The notes: generated from the sequence alone by a model not told the origin. Positions 1 through 9,525 are shown, counted from the stretch's first letter. The stretch is 64,000 nucleotides of DNA from JAMXLO01 sp963794185 (GCA_963794185.1 CAWCDM010000135.1:1-64000); one strand, 5' to 3'. Numbers and translations: made by a program.

Positions 1-50
1 GCCGACATCTGCGTCTATACCAACAACAACGTCATACTCGAGACCATCTG

Positions 51-51
<1 letters not shown>
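1..51 (+). CDS. hslV: HslV protease subunit, C-terminal end only
   Basis: Only the last 16 codons and the stop are present, reading A-D-I-C-V-Y-T-N and so on to a TGA at 49-51. The D-I-C-V-Y-T-N string matches the C-terminal strand of HslV (ClpQ), the threonine-protease partner of HslU. The stop overlaps the hslU start by one base (tgATG), which is the usual hslVU operon arrangement. The rest of the gene lies upstream of the window. The identification leans on both the C-terminal motif and the adjacent hslU. Confidence 0.8.
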
Positions 52-1372
<1,321 letters not shown>

Positions 1373-1380
1373 CACACGGG

Positions 1381-1400
1381 TTCTTACATATGTTATACGG
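1381..1400 (+). promoter_or_regulatory. Possible promoter/operator of the AbrB-Doc operon
   Basis: AT-rich island between hslU and the toxin-antitoxin pair. It holds the 8-bp palindrome ACATATGT (1386-1393) followed by TTATAC, a fair -10 element, about 55 bases before the antitoxin ATG. Antitoxins of this type usually repress their own operon through a short palindrome. The assignment is by position and base composition only. Confidence 0.3.
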
Positions 1401-1454
1401 ATGCGGGCGAGCCGTTCGGCTCGCGCACCCGCCCATATGGCCGAGGAGAATCGC

Positions 1455-1679
1455 ATGAGCGCGCTGAAACTGACCCAGATCGGCAATTCGGTGGGCGTGA
1501 TCCTGCCGAAGGAGTTGCTGGCGAAGCTCGGCGTGGGCAAGGGCGACACGATCTACGCTGTGGACCAGCCGGATGGTGTGCGGTTGACAACCGCTGACCC
1601 GGACTTTGAGGCGCAGATGGCGGTGGCGCGGAAACTGATGAAGCGCTGGAGAAATGTGCTCCGCGAGCTGGCGAAGTGA
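1455..1679 (+). CDS. AbrB/MazE-fold antitoxin
   Basis: A 74-residue protein with the SpoVT/AbrB swapped-hairpin DNA-binding pattern: L-T-Q-I-G-N-S-V-G-V-I-L-P-K-E-L-L near residues 5-21, then a beta strand and an acidic, helical C-terminal tail that would bind the toxin. The ATG at 1455 was chosen because a GAGGAG ribosome-binding site lies at 1443-1448 and the fold starts immediately after it. The stop overlaps the GTG start of the Doc-type toxin gene, so the two are translationally coupled. Its likely role is to neutralise the toxin and repress the operon. Confidence 0.85.
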   Translation: MSALKLTQIGNSVGVILPKELLAKLGVGKGDTIYAVDQPDGVRLTTADPDFEAQMAVARKLMKRWRNVLRELAK

Positions 1680-2062
1680 CGGTCTGGCTCTCGCGCCAGC
1701 TCATCCTTGCGATTCACGATGAACAACTGGCCGAGCATGGCGGCGCGATCGGCGTTCGCGATGGGGGATTGCTTGAAAGTGCGCTGGCCCGTCCGCTGAA
1801 TCGTGCCGCCTATGGTGATCCGGATGTTGCAGAGCTGGCAGCGCTCTATGCCATCGGCATCGCGCGCAATCATCCGTTTGTCGACGGCAACAAACGCACG
1901 GCTTTCGCGGCGCTGTTCATGTTCCTTTGCCTGAATGGGTTGGAATTCGAGCCGCCCGAGGTGGACGCGACGATGACGGTGCTGCGACTTGCCGCCGGCG
2001 ATCTGTCGGATCAGGAGTTCACCGCCTGGGTGCGGAGCAACGCGCTCTTGCCTGGCGCATGA
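1676..2062 (+). CDS. doc: Doc-family toxin (Fic fold)
   Basis: A 128-residue protein with the Fic/Doc catalytic loop H-P-F-V-D-G-N-K-R-T-A-F near residues 63-74. The Doc subgroup is known to phosphorylate elongation factor Tu, whereas longer Fic proteins AMPylate. The short length and the R-D-x-G-L-L-E-S-A-L-A-R-P motif at residues 28-39 fit Doc. It begins at a GTG overlapping the stop of the AbrB-type antitoxin. Its own TGA overlaps the ATG of the downstream MFS gene, so the transporter may be cotranscribed. It appears intact. Confidence 0.9.
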   Translation: MTVWLSRQLILAIHDEQLAEHGGAIGVRDGGLLESALARPLNRAAYGDPDVAELAALYAIGIARNHPFVDGNKRTAFAALFMFLCLNGLEFEPPEVDATMTVLRLAAGDLSDQEFTAWVRSNALLPGA

Positions 2063-3231
2063 CCTTCCCCTCCTGGCTGCCGATCCTGCTCGGCTTCCTC
2101 ACCGCCGTAGGCCCGGCGACCACGGATATGTATCTGCCGGCATTTCCTGCGATCGAGGCGTCGTTCGGCGCGCCTGCCGGTTCGGCGCAGCTCACCCTCG
2201 CCGCCTGGTTCGCGGGCCTCGCGATCGGGCAGTTCAGCCAGGGCACGCTGTCCGATCGGTTCGGCCGCAAGCGTCCCCTGGTCGTAGCGACGGCCGTCTA
2301 TACACTTGCATGCCTCGGCTGCGCGCTGGCGCCGACGATCGGCTGGCTTGCGGCATTCCGCGCGCTGGCCGCGATCGGCGCCTCGGCCGGCATGGTGATA
2401 CCGCGCGCCGTGGTGCGCGACCTCGCCGAGGGGCACGCGGCGGCGGTGCTGATGTCGCGGCTGGCGTTGGTGATGGGCGCCGCGCCAATCCTGGCGCCGG
2501 CGCTGGGCAGCGCGGTGCTGGCGTTCGCCGACTGGCGCGGCATCTTCTGGATCCTGACGGCCTATGGGGCGATCTGCTGCATGCTCGTGGCGTTCCTGCT
2601 GCCGGACACGCTGCCGCCCGAGCGACGCATCACGCTCTATCTCGGCGAACAGCTTGCGCGCTATCGCAACATCCTCGCCGAGCGCGGCTTTCTCAGCCAC
2701 GCGGCGATGGGCGGGTTCGCCACGCTCGCGTTCTTCGGCTATCTCGCCGGCTCGTCGCCGGTGTTCATCCAGGGCTTCGGCCTCACGCCATTGCAATTCG
2801 CTATGATCTTCGGCGCGAACTCGTTTGGCCTGATCTGCTGTGCGCAGCTCAATCCATTCGTGCTGCGCCGTTTCGGGCATAACCGCGTGCTGCGCATGGT
2901 CGCGCGCGTGCATCTCTGCGCGACGGCGACGCTGACAGTGATCGCAATTGCCGGCCTGCATCGCCTGCCATTGGTCATCGCGCCGGTGTTCGTGGCGATC
3001 AGCTGCATGGGCATGCTTAACCCCAACACCATCGTCGGTGCTCTGGCGCGCCACGCGCAACATGCCGGCAGCGCCTCCGCCGTGATGGGCACCGGCCAGT
3101 ACCTGCTCGGCGCGGTCAGCGGGCTGCTGGTGGGCCTGCTGACCGACGGCACGCCACGCGGCATGGCTGCGTTGATGCTGGCAGGATCGATCGGCATGGT
3201 GATTGCGGATCGCCGCCGGCCACGCACATAG
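2059..3231 (+). CDS. MFS drug-resistance transporter, Bcr/CflA type
   Basis: About 390 residues with twelve predicted membrane helices. The N-terminus P-A-T-T-D-M-Y-L-P-A-F-P is characteristic of the Bcr/CflA drug:proton antiporter family, and the MFS loop 2-3 signature G-x-L-S-D-R-F-G-R-K is present. The start is set at the ATG (2059) that overlaps the doc stop, since upstream codons in this frame belong to the overlapping toxin gene. It acts in the inner membrane, exporting small toxic compounds. The substrate cannot be read from sequence. A one-base overlap leads into the next gene. Confidence 0.88.
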   Translation: MTFPSWLPILLGFLTAVGPATTDMYLPAFPAIEASFGAPAGSAQLTLAAWFAGLAIGQFSQGTLSDRFGRKRPLVVATAVYTLACLGCALAPTIGWLAAFRALAAIGASAGMVIPRAVVRDLAEGHAAAVLMSRLALVMGAAPILAPALGSAVLAFADWRGIFWILTAYGAICCMLVAFLLPDTLPPERRITLYLGEQLARYRNILAERGFLSHAAMGGFATLAFFGYLAGSSPVFIQGFGLTPLQFAMIFGANSFGLICCAQLNPFVLRRFGHNRVLRMVARVHLCATATLTVIAIAGLHRLPLVIAPVFVAISCMGMLNPNTIVGALARHAQHAGSASAVMGTGQYLLGAVSGLLVGLLTDGTPRGMAALMLAGSIGMVIADRRRPRT

Positions 3232-3260
3232 TGGTGAAACGGAAGAGGGATTTAGTCTAC

Positions 3261-4004
3261 ATGCAACCGATCGTCGGCATTCCGGCCTGTGCCAGGCTGG
3301 TGAACGGTTTCCTGCGTCACGACACGCCGGCGCGCTATGCCGCGGCCGTGCTGGGCGGGGCCGGCGCGGTGCCGATCATGATCCCGCCGATGGGCGAGGC
3401 CTCGCTCGGCGTGCTTGACCGGCTCGACGGTCTGTTGCTGTCCGGCAGCCCTAGCAACGTGCATCCCTCGCATTACGATGGCGGCGAAAGCGTCACGCCC
3501 GAGCACCACGATCTCGAACGCGACGCCACCACGCTGCGGCTGATCCCCGAGGCGATCGCACGCGGCATTCCGGTGCTGGCGATCTGTCGCGGCATCCAGG
3601 AGCTCAACGTGGCGCTCGGCGGCACGCTGTTCCAGCAGGTGCACGAGGTGCCCGAGCGGATGGACCATCGCCCTGGTCCCGGCACGCTCGAGGAGAAATA
3701 CGCCCCGCGCCATCTGGTGTTCCTGGCGGGGCAGATCGCCCGGATCGTCGGCAGCACGAAGATCCTGGTGAACTCGCTGCACGGCCAAGCGATAGATATG
3801 CCCGCTCCGGGCCTCGTCGTGGAGGCGCTGGCGCCGGACAACACGATCGAGGCCGTGCGCGTCGAGCACGCGTGTGGATTTGCGCTGGGGGTGCAGTGGC
3901 ACCCGGAATGGGGCTACGCCGACGACAGCGCGAGTCTTGCGTTGTTCCGCGCGTTCGGCGAGGCATGTGTGGCGTTTCGGTCGGGACTGCGAAAGGCGGC
4001 GTGA
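3261..4004 (+). CDS. Class I glutamine amidotransferase-like hydrolase (peptidase C26, PuuD-like)
   Basis: A 247-residue protein of the gamma-glutamyl-GABA hydrolase family. The nucleophile elbow is A-I-C-R-G-I-Q-E-L-N, with the C-R-G form typical of PuuD-like enzymes. The histidine and glutamate of the triad are in G-V-Q-W-H-P-E-W near the C-terminus. The family hydrolyses gamma-glutamyl amides such as gamma-glutamyl-GABA in putrescine breakdown, but no other put genes are nearby, so the substrate is open. The ATG at 3261 has a purine-rich GAAGAGGGA at a good distance. A GTG at 3231 overlapping the upstream stop is an alternative giving ten more residues. Confidence 0.85.
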   Translation: MQPIVGIPACARLVNGFLRHDTPARYAAAVLGGAGAVPIMIPPMGEASLGVLDRLDGLLLSGSPSNVHPSHYDGGESVTPEHHDLERDATTLRLIPEAIARGIPVLAICRGIQELNVALGGTLFQQVHEVPERMDHRPGPGTLEEKYAPRHLVFLAGQIARIVGSTKILVNSLHGQAIDMPAPGLVVEALAPDNTIEAVRVEHACGFALGVQWHPEWGYADDSASLALFRAFGEACVAFRSGLRKAA

Positions 4005-4195
4005 CCATCTGTCATTGCTTCGTCGGCTTCGCCTCCTAACAAGAAAAGGGGAAGAGTTTGCTCCCAACAGCCCGTTGTCGGGGAATTTTTCATACAGGGC
4101 GGGTCGGCGAGCGGCCGGTGTGGAACTCGCAATGACACCGGCACTCGCAATGACCGGTAGCGGCGGCTCATAAGTTTCAAGAGGGGGAAATAGGG

Positions 4196-4957
4196 ATGGA
4201 TCTGCAACTGGCGGGGAAGCGGGCGCTGATCACCGGCGGCTCCAAGGGCATCGGCCGGGCGACGGCCGAGGTGCTGGCGGACGAAGGCTGCGACGTGACA
4301 TTGGTGGCGCGCGAGCAGGCGGCGCTCGATGCGGCTGCCGCGGCGATCCGCACGCGCCGGCAAGTAAATGTGCGGACGATCTCGGCCGATCTGTCGTCCG
4401 ATGTGGCGGTGCGGCGCGTGGCGGAGCAGGCCGGTGAGCTGGATATCCTCGTGAACAATGCGGGCGCGATCCCGCCGGGCGACCTGCTGTCGGTGGACGA
4501 TGCGACGTGGCGTCACGCGTGGGACCTGAAGGTGTTCGGCTACATCTCGTTCTGCCGCGCGATCTACGCGCAGATGAAGGCGCACAGAGCCGGCGTGATC
4601 ATCAACGTGATCGGCGCGGCCGGCGAGAGTTTCCCCACCGGGTACATCGCCGGCGCCGCGGGGAACGCGTCGCTGATGGCGTTCACCCGGGCGCTGGGCA
4701 AGGGCGCGCCCGCCGATGGGCTGCGCGTGGTCGCGATCAATCCCGGGCCGGTGGAGACCGATCGGCTGGTTATGCTGCGGCGTGCCGAAGCGCAGGCGAA
4801 GTTTGGCGATCCGGAGCGCTGGCGCGAACTGACGGCGAACATGGCGTTCGGCCGCGCGGCAAAGCCGGCGGAGATCGCCAATGCGGTGGCGTTCCTGGCA
4901 AGCCCGCTGTCCGGCTACACGACCGGCACCGTCCTGACGATCAACGGCGGCGGCTGA
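4196..4957 (+). CDS. SDR-family oxidoreductase-like protein with non-canonical active site
   Basis: A 253-residue Rossmann protein with the SDR cofactor motif T-G-G-S-K-G-I-G (residues 13-20) and N-N-A-G (87-90). In place of the usual S-(x12)-Y-x-x-x-K, the catalytic region reads G-Y-I-A-G-A-A-G-N. Tyr150 is kept, but the lysine position is Ala154 and no serine sits about 12 residues earlier. This subgroup may bind NAD(P) and act differently from standard dehydrogenases, or may have lost that chemistry. It stands alone, about 190 bp after the C26 hydrolase and with a GAGGGGGAAA ribosome-binding site. Confidence 0.85.
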   Translation: MDLQLAGKRALITGGSKGIGRATAEVLADEGCDVTLVAREQAALDAAAAAIRTRRQVNVRTISADLSSDVAVRRVAEQAGELDILVNNAGAIPPGDLLSVDDATWRHAWDLKVFGYISFCRAIYAQMKAHRAGVIINVIGAAGESFPTGYIAGAAGNASLMAFTRALGKGAPADGLRVVAINPGPVETDRLVMLRRAEAQAKFGDPERWRELTANMAFGRAAKPAEIANAVAFLASPLSGYTTGTVLTINGGG

Positions 4958-4997
4958 GCACAAATTCACGGCGCGACACGCGTCCTTGCATTGCAAA

Positions 4998-5018
4998 GAG
5001 CCCGGCAAAATCGGGCTC
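4998..5018 (+). terminator. Hairpin after the SDR gene, likely terminator
   Basis: A perfect 7-bp stem GAGCCCG/CGGGCTC around a 7-base A-rich loop, 40 bases after the SDR stop. The 3' side is pyrimidine-rich but lacks a clean T-run, so termination may be weak. Confidence 0.5.
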
Positions 5019-5332
5019 AGCCCTTTCTCGCATCCAGCCCCGCGTGGGCTCGCATCGAGCAGAGAGGTGGCTGCGCGACTATGGACGGTGCGATACGTGG
5101 ATTTTCTGCCTGAGCGCGGCAGGGATTCCGTGGATCAGGAGCAAAACATGTCGAGACGATCACGGCGGGCACCCTCCGCCGTTGCCGCGGCTTGACGAGG
5201 CCCAACGTCGCGAGGCCGTCCCCGACGGGCTCCGACGCCCTTTCGCCGGCCGTTCCGCGACGTTGATCGCGGTTGTAGTCCGGGCCATCTTAGCCCTGCG
5301 CGCGTCCGTGAACGCACTGATCCAAGGCACCC
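5019..5332. other. Intergenic stretch with no recognised gene
   Basis: About 310 bases between the terminator-like hairpin and the aminotransferase. Short open frames occur but have no convincing ribosome-binding site, motif or homology that I recognise. The aminotransferase promoter is presumably here, but no good -35/-10 pair stands out. Confidence 0.4.
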
Positions 5333-6516
5333 ATGCAGCCGCTCAACTCGACCCTGTCTGTGATAGGCACCACAATCTTCACCGTGATGTCCGCGCTCGC
5401 CGTGCGGCACGGCTCGATCAATCTCGGCCAGGGCTTCCCCGACACGGACGGCCCGCCCGACGTGCTGAGGGCGGCAGCGGATGCGCTGATGGACGGGCGC
5501 AACCAGTACCCCCGATGACCGGCGTCCCGGAACTGCGCCAGGCGGTGGCGGCGGCGAATGCCCGCTTCTACGGCCTGGAAATCGACCCGGACAGCGAGGT
5601 CGTCGTCACCTCGGGTGCCACCGAGGCGATCACCGCCTGCCTCATGGCGGTCATCGACCCCGGCGACGAGGTCGTGCTGATCGAGCCGCTGTACGACACT
5701 TATGCGCCGGTGGTCCGCCTGCTCGGTGCCGTGCCGCGCTTCGTGCGGCTGTCCCCGCCGAACTGGGACCTGCCACGCACCGAACTGGCCGCGGCGTTCG
5801 GGCCGAGGACCAAGGCGATTCTGCTGAACACGCCGATGAACCCGACCGGCAAGGTGTTTACCGCCGCGGAACTCGGCTTCATCGCGGACCTGCTGGTACG
5901 GCACGATGCCTACGCCGTGTGCGACGAGGTCTATGAGCACCTGACGTTCGACGGCTGGTGCCATATCCCGCTGATGACGTTGCCCGGATTGCGCGACCGG
6001 GTGATGCGCATCGGCAGTGCCGGCAAGACGTTCTCCCTGACCGGCTGGAAGGTCGGCTACGTCACCGCGGCAGCCGCGCTGGCGATCATGGTCGCCAAGG
6101 CGCATCAGAACCTCACCTTCACGACCGCGCCCAACCTGCAGCGCGCGGTCGCAGTGGGCCTGGCCAAGGACGATGCGTACTTCGCCAATCTCGGGCTCGC
6201 CCTGCAGGCCAAGCGCGACCGGCTTGCATCCGGATTGGCCAGCCTCCGCCTGACGGTGCTGCCCACCCATGGCAGCTACTTCATCACCACCGATTTCTCC
6301 CCACTCGGCTTCGCCGGCGATGATGTGGCGTTCTGCCGGCATATCACCGAAGAGGCGGGCGTGACCGCCATCCCGGTCACCGCCTTCTACGACGCGCCGG
6401 ACCCGCCTCGGCACTATGCCCGCTTCGCCTTCTGCAAGCGCGACGAGGTGCTGGACGAGGCGGTGGCGCGCCTGAAGCGGCACTTCGCCGCGCGTGCGTT
6501 GACGGCGGCCGGGTGA
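5333..6516 (+). CDS. Class I/II PLP-dependent aminotransferase (frameshift at a C-run)
   Basis: Fold type I aminotransferase of about 395 residues once repaired. The N-terminal part ends N-L-G-Q-G-F-P-D-T-D-G and N-Q-Y-P. The frame then breaks in the C-run at 5509-5513, where one C is missing, and continues with M-T-G-V-P-E-L-R. PLP-binding features follow: N-x-P-M-N-P-T-G-K, C-D-E-V-Y-E-H, and the Schiff-base lysine in S-A-G-K-T-F-S-L-T-G-W-K-V-G. This resembles the methionine/kynurenine aminotransferase group (YbdL-like), which transfers amino groups from amino acids to 2-oxo acids, but the substrate is not fixed by sequence. It lies just upstream of tRNA-His. Confidence 0.87.
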
Positions 6517-6541
6517 AGGGCCTAAACGCGGCCCCCCGGAT

Positions 6542-6618
6542 GGCGGGCATAGCTCAGTTGGCAGAGCGCCAGGTTGTGGTCCTGGATGTCACGGGTTCAA
6601 GTCCCGTTGCTCGCCCCA
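6542..6618 (+). tRNA. tRNA-His (GTG anticodon)
   Basis: The full cloverleaf can be folded. An 8-bp acceptor stem includes the extra G at position -1 (6542) pairing with C73, which is diagnostic for tRNA-His. A CCAGG/CCTGG anticodon stem encloses TTGTGGT, with anticodon GTG at 6576-6578. The T-arm is ACGGG-TTCAAGT-CCCGT and CCA is encoded at 6616-6618. The 3' 22 bases overlap, on the other strand, the end of the cyclase gene. Confidence 0.97.
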
Positions 6619-7328
6619 TCCGCCCCCAGCGACGCGACCGCCGGCATCCTGGCCGCGTTGCGCACGCGCCGTGATCTCGCTGCCGCGGACAACCCGACAT
6701 GGAAGCCGCGCACAGGTTCGTCGACGTTCTTGAGTGCCAGGTCCCCAGCATCCTCGAATTGGAGCCGCGGATCCCTGACCGAGACGAACACCGCGTGTGA
6801 GACGAGCACGCCACCGGGCCTGGCGACCAATTCCAGCCGCGAGGCTACATTGACGCTGTGCCCGAAGATGTCGTTCGCCTCCACGATCACGTCGCCCAAG
6901 TTGATGCCGACGCGGAATTCAAGGCGCCTGTCGCGTACCCGGCGAGCATTCCAGGCCCGAACGGCGTCCTGGAAGTTCACCGCAAACCAAACCGCCCGGG
7001 TGGCGCTCGAGAACTCGGCGATGAAACCGTCGCCGGTGTGCTTGACAATTCTGGCGCCATGCCCTGCGAGCCCCGGCTCGATGATCGTCCGGCGCAAGTT
7101 TGTGCAGCATGCGTGGGTGCCAGCCTGGTCGGCGGCCATGTGGCGTGTGTAGTCAACCATATCGGCGGCGACGATGACGCCAAGCCGCTGCTCGGCCGGC
7201 CTGACGGCGGGGCGAAGCTCGTCCCTGACCAGCCGCAGGTCCGGCTGATTCCGCTTTGGCTCGGGACTCCCTCGCCGGGGTGCTGCTGCACGATCCTCGG
7301 CGAATGGACCTGGCACGGCAACGCGCAT
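6597..7328 (-). CDS. Class III adenylate/guanylate cyclase domain protein
   Basis: A 243-residue protein consisting almost entirely of one class III nucleotidyl cyclase domain. A-A-D-M-V-D-Y-T-R-H-M carries the first metal aspartate. I-V-K-H-T-G-D-G-F-I-A-E-F supplies the purine-contact lysine and second metal aspartate. G-H-S-V-N-V-A-S-R-L-E gives the transition-state Asn and Arg. It would make cAMP from ATP as a homodimer. The N-terminal 45 residues are basic and proline-rich with no recognised sensor domain. The stop codon lies inside the tRNA-His gene on the opposite strand. Many relatives are multidomain, so this is a minimal form. Confidence 0.85.
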   Translation of the reverse strand: MRVAVPGPFAEDRAAAPRRGSPEPKRNQPDLRLVRDELRPAVRPAEQRLGVIVAADMVDYTRHMAADQAGTHACCTNLRRTIIEPGLAGHGARIVKHTGDGFIAEFSSATRAVWFAVNFQDAVRAWNARRVRDRRLEFRVGINLGDVIVEANDIFGHSVNVASRLELVARPGGVLVSHAVFVSVRDPRLQFEDAGDLALKNVDEPVRGFHVGLSAAARSRRVRNAARMPAVASLGADGASNGT

Positions 7329-7372
7329 GACACGTCTCTTTGGAGAGAGATGACATGGACGGAGTTGGGTAT

Positions 7373-7406
7373 GAAAAAGGGCCCCGTCCGACGATCCGAG
7401 GGGCCC
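7373..7406 (-). terminator. Minus-strand hairpin with T-run upstream of the cyclase gene
   Basis: Read on the minus strand, GGGCCCC (7406-7400), a 14-base loop and GGGGCCC (7385-7379) form a 7-bp GC stem directly followed by TTTTT (7378-7374). This is a textbook intrinsic terminator. No minus-strand gene is recognised to its right, so it either ends a small RNA or acts as an attenuator in the cyclase leader about 45 bases before the ATG. The rest of 7407-7625 shows no gene I can support. Confidence 0.6.
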
Positions 7407-7625
7407 GTGTGCTGCCGGAATTGATATTCAATCGGCAACGATTACACAGACTCCTCCCCTCTGTCGCCCGTCATGGGTGCAGCATTGCGATCCGATCGAC
7501 ACGGAAAGGAGCAAATCTGTAACATGCGCGCCCCCTACACGCATTTCGCGTGCCGGTAAAGCGAAATCTGTCGTGGCAGATGCGGAATCCGTGAACGATC
7601 GGCTCGGATCGCCTGCTGTGGCAAC

Positions 7626-8228
7626 ATGGCGCGCATGAACCCGGACATGGTTGCCGCCGTCGTCCTCGCCGGCGGCGGTGCGAGGCGAATGGGGGGCCAG
7701 GACAAGCCGTTGCTGGACGTCGGTGGCATGCCGATCCTGGCGCGGGTGGTCGCAACCATCAGACCGGATGTGCACGCCATTGCAATCAGCGCCAACGGCG
7801 ATCCAGCACGGTTCGCTGCCTTCGGACTGCCGGTTCTGTCGGATGGAGCATTCCAAGGCGAGGGCCCGCTCGCCGGTGTCCTTGCCGGGCTCGACTGGGC
7901 AGCGACAGTTGGTGCCGATGCGTTGCTGACGGTGCCGGGCGATACGCCGTTCGTCCCTGCCGGCCTCGCCGCCGCTCTCGCGCCGCCCCCTGCCTGCGCG
8001 TCGAGCAACGGCCGTGCGCACCACCTGGTCGCGTTGTGGCCGGTTGCCTGCCGCGGCGAATTGCGCCGGGTGCTGTCGGCGCCCGGACGCCGCGACATCG
8101 CCCGCTTCGCCCATGCGATCGCCATGCGCCGGGTTGATTTTCCTGCCGCGAAATGGGACCCGTTCCTCAACGTCAACACGCCGGAGGACCTGGCGGCGGC
8201 GCGTGCCATCGCGGAGCGGAAGACATGA
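7626..8228 (+). CDS. mobA: Molybdenum cofactor guanylyltransferase
   Basis: A 200-residue nucleotidyltransferase. The N-terminal GTP-binding signature V-L-A-G-G-G-A-R-R-M-G-G-Q-D-K is at residues 13-27, with P-G-D-T-P-F in the middle and the closing N-V-N-T-P-E-D-L. MobA adds GMP to molybdopterin to make the bis-MGD cofactor of DMSO-reductase-family enzymes in the cytoplasm. A second ATG three codons in (7635) is an equally good start. The stop overlaps the next gene by ATGA. moaC lies far away at 58 kb, so cofactor genes are scattered in this genome. Confidence 0.93.
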   Translation: MARMNPDMVAAVVLAGGGARRMGGQDKPLLDVGGMPILARVVATIRPDVHAIAISANGDPARFAAFGLPVLSDGAFQGEGPLAGVLAGLDWAATVGADALLTVPGDTPFVPAGLAAALAPPPACASSNGRAHHLVALWPVACRGELRRVLSAPGRRDIARFAHAIAMRRVDFPAAKWDPFLNVNTPEDLAAARAIAERKT

Positions 8229-9028
8229 TCAGGACGGTCGCGATCGGCGGCGTCGGCGCCATCGGGCTCAAGCTGGCGCGCGCGCTGGATGCCGGCGTCG
8301 ACGGTCTGCGGCTCATCGCAGTGGCGGCGCGCGATCAGGCCAAGGCGCAGGCCAGCTTGCAGGGGTTTCGCACGCCACCTCGCCTGGTCTCGCTGGCGGA
8401 ACTGGCCGATGCCGATATCGTGGTGGAGGCGGCGCCGGCCGCGGTGTTCGAGACCATCGCCGGCGCCGCCATCGAGGCTGGCCGCATCTTCGTGCCCGCC
8501 TCGATCGGCGCATTGCTGCCGCGCATGCATCTGGTGCGCCGCGCGCAGGAGACCGGCGCGCGCATCGTGGTGCCGACCGGCGCGTTGCTGGGCCTCGACG
8601 CCGTGCGTGCCGCCGCCGAGGGCCGGATCGACAGCGTCAGCATCGAAAGCCGCAAGCCGCCACGCGGATTGGAGGGCGCGCCCTATCTGGTACAGCACGG
8701 CATCGACGTCAGCCGCATCACGACGCCGCAGCGCGTGTTCGAGGGCAACGCCTTCGATGCCGCCGCCGGCTTCCCGGCGAACGTGAACGTGGCGGCGGCG
8801 CTTGCCCTGGCCGGCATCGGCCCGATCCGCACGCGCGTGGAGATCTGGGCGGATCCGACCATCACCCGCAACACCCACACGATCCGGGTGGAAGCGGATT
8901 CGGCTCGCTTCACCATGACCATCGAGAACGTGCCGAGCCGGGAAAACCCGCGCACCGGCCAGATCACCGCGCTCTCCATGCTCGCCTGCCTGCGTGGCCT
9001 GGTGGTGACGCTGAAGGTCGGCACATAG
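8225..9028 (+). CDS. nadX: L-aspartate dehydrogenase (NadX-like)
   Basis: A 267-residue protein with an N-terminal Rossmann motif G-G-V-G-A-I-G and the aspartate-dehydrogenase core V-V-E-A-A-x-x-x-V near residue 65. Further family strings are V-P-T-G-A-L-L-G-L-D-A-V and G-F-P-A-N-V-N-V-A-A-A-L-A-L-A-G. The conserved histidine is in N-T-H-T-I-R. The enzyme oxidises L-aspartate to iminoaspartate with NAD(P), a step towards quinolinate and NAD when nadB is absent. It is translationally coupled to mobA by ATGA. No nadA or nadC is in the window. Confidence 0.85.
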   Translation: MIRTVAIGGVGAIGLKLARALDAGVDGLRLIAVAARDQAKAQASLQGFRTPPRLVSLAELADADIVVEAAPAAVFETIAGAAIEAGRIFVPASIGALLPRMHLVRRAQETGARIVVPTGALLGLDAVRAAAEGRIDSVSIESRKPPRGLEGAPYLVQHGIDVSRITTPQRVFEGNAFDAAAGFPANVNVAAALALAGIGPIRTRVEIWADPTITRNTHTIRVEADSARFTMTIENVPSRENPRTGQITALSMLACLRGLVVTLKVGT

Positions 9029-9043
9029 CGGATCGCAGCCTCC

Positions 9044-9370
9044 ATGCTGGCGCCATCTCTGTATTTTGTTACGCTGACGCTGTTCGGCTTCACGATCTTC
9101 GCTGCTGCGCAGATGCCGGACAGCACATGGCTGGTGGCCTGCATCTGCCCGGTGTTCCTTGCGTTGATCATCGGCATCTTCATGTGGGTGTTTGCCTGGT
9201 CCGAGTTCGGCATGTCGGTGAGCGTCGGCTCGCTGGTCGTGGCGTTCTTTGCCGTCAGGCTGATCCGCAGGTCGCTGACGACGGGAACCATGTTCGTCGC
9301 GATCTGCGCCGCCACCGTGGCCGGGCTGATCTGTGCCCGCTTCGCCTTCATTGCTGCCGATATCGGCTGA
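9044..9370 (+). CDS. Small integral membrane protein, function unknown
   Basis: A 108-residue protein of three to four hydrophobic helices (about residues 5-25, 30-52, 60-72 and 80-105) separated by short loops. No catalytic motif is visible. It begins 15 bases after the aspartate dehydrogenase stop, so it may belong to the same transcript. The ribosome-binding site is weak. I do not recognise the family. Confidence 0.6.
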   Translation: MLAPSLYFVTLTLFGFTIFAAAQMPDSTWLVACICPVFLALIIGIFMWVFAWSEFGMSVSVGSLVVAFFAVRLIRRSLTTGTMFVAICAATVAGLICARFAFIAADIG

Positions 9371-9428
9371 TTGCTTGACAGCCTCGGCCCGTCCGATTTC
9401 AGTCGCCGACAAACCTAGGGAGCTTGTC

Positions 9429-9525
9429 ATGCAACGTCTGGCATACGCGATCGCGGCACTCGTGCTCGCGATCGGCATGGGATAGGCGCGCGCGGCAGAC
9501 GATGTGGTGATCGGCGCGCTGTATC
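9429..9525 (+). pseudogene. Remnant of a liv-type binding-protein gene (signal peptide only)
   Basis: From the ATG at 9429 the frame encodes a hydrophobic signal peptide, M-Q-R-L-A-Y-A-I-A-A-L-V-L-A-I-G, then an in-frame TAG (9483). It continues A-R-A-A-D-D-V-V-I-G-A-L-Y, the normal start of a mature branched-chain amino acid binding protein. Everything after that is missing and the sequence jumps into the end of a LivG-like gene. This is a deletion scar with an added nonsense mutation, preceded by a fair AGGGAGC ribosome-binding site. Confidence 0.65.
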
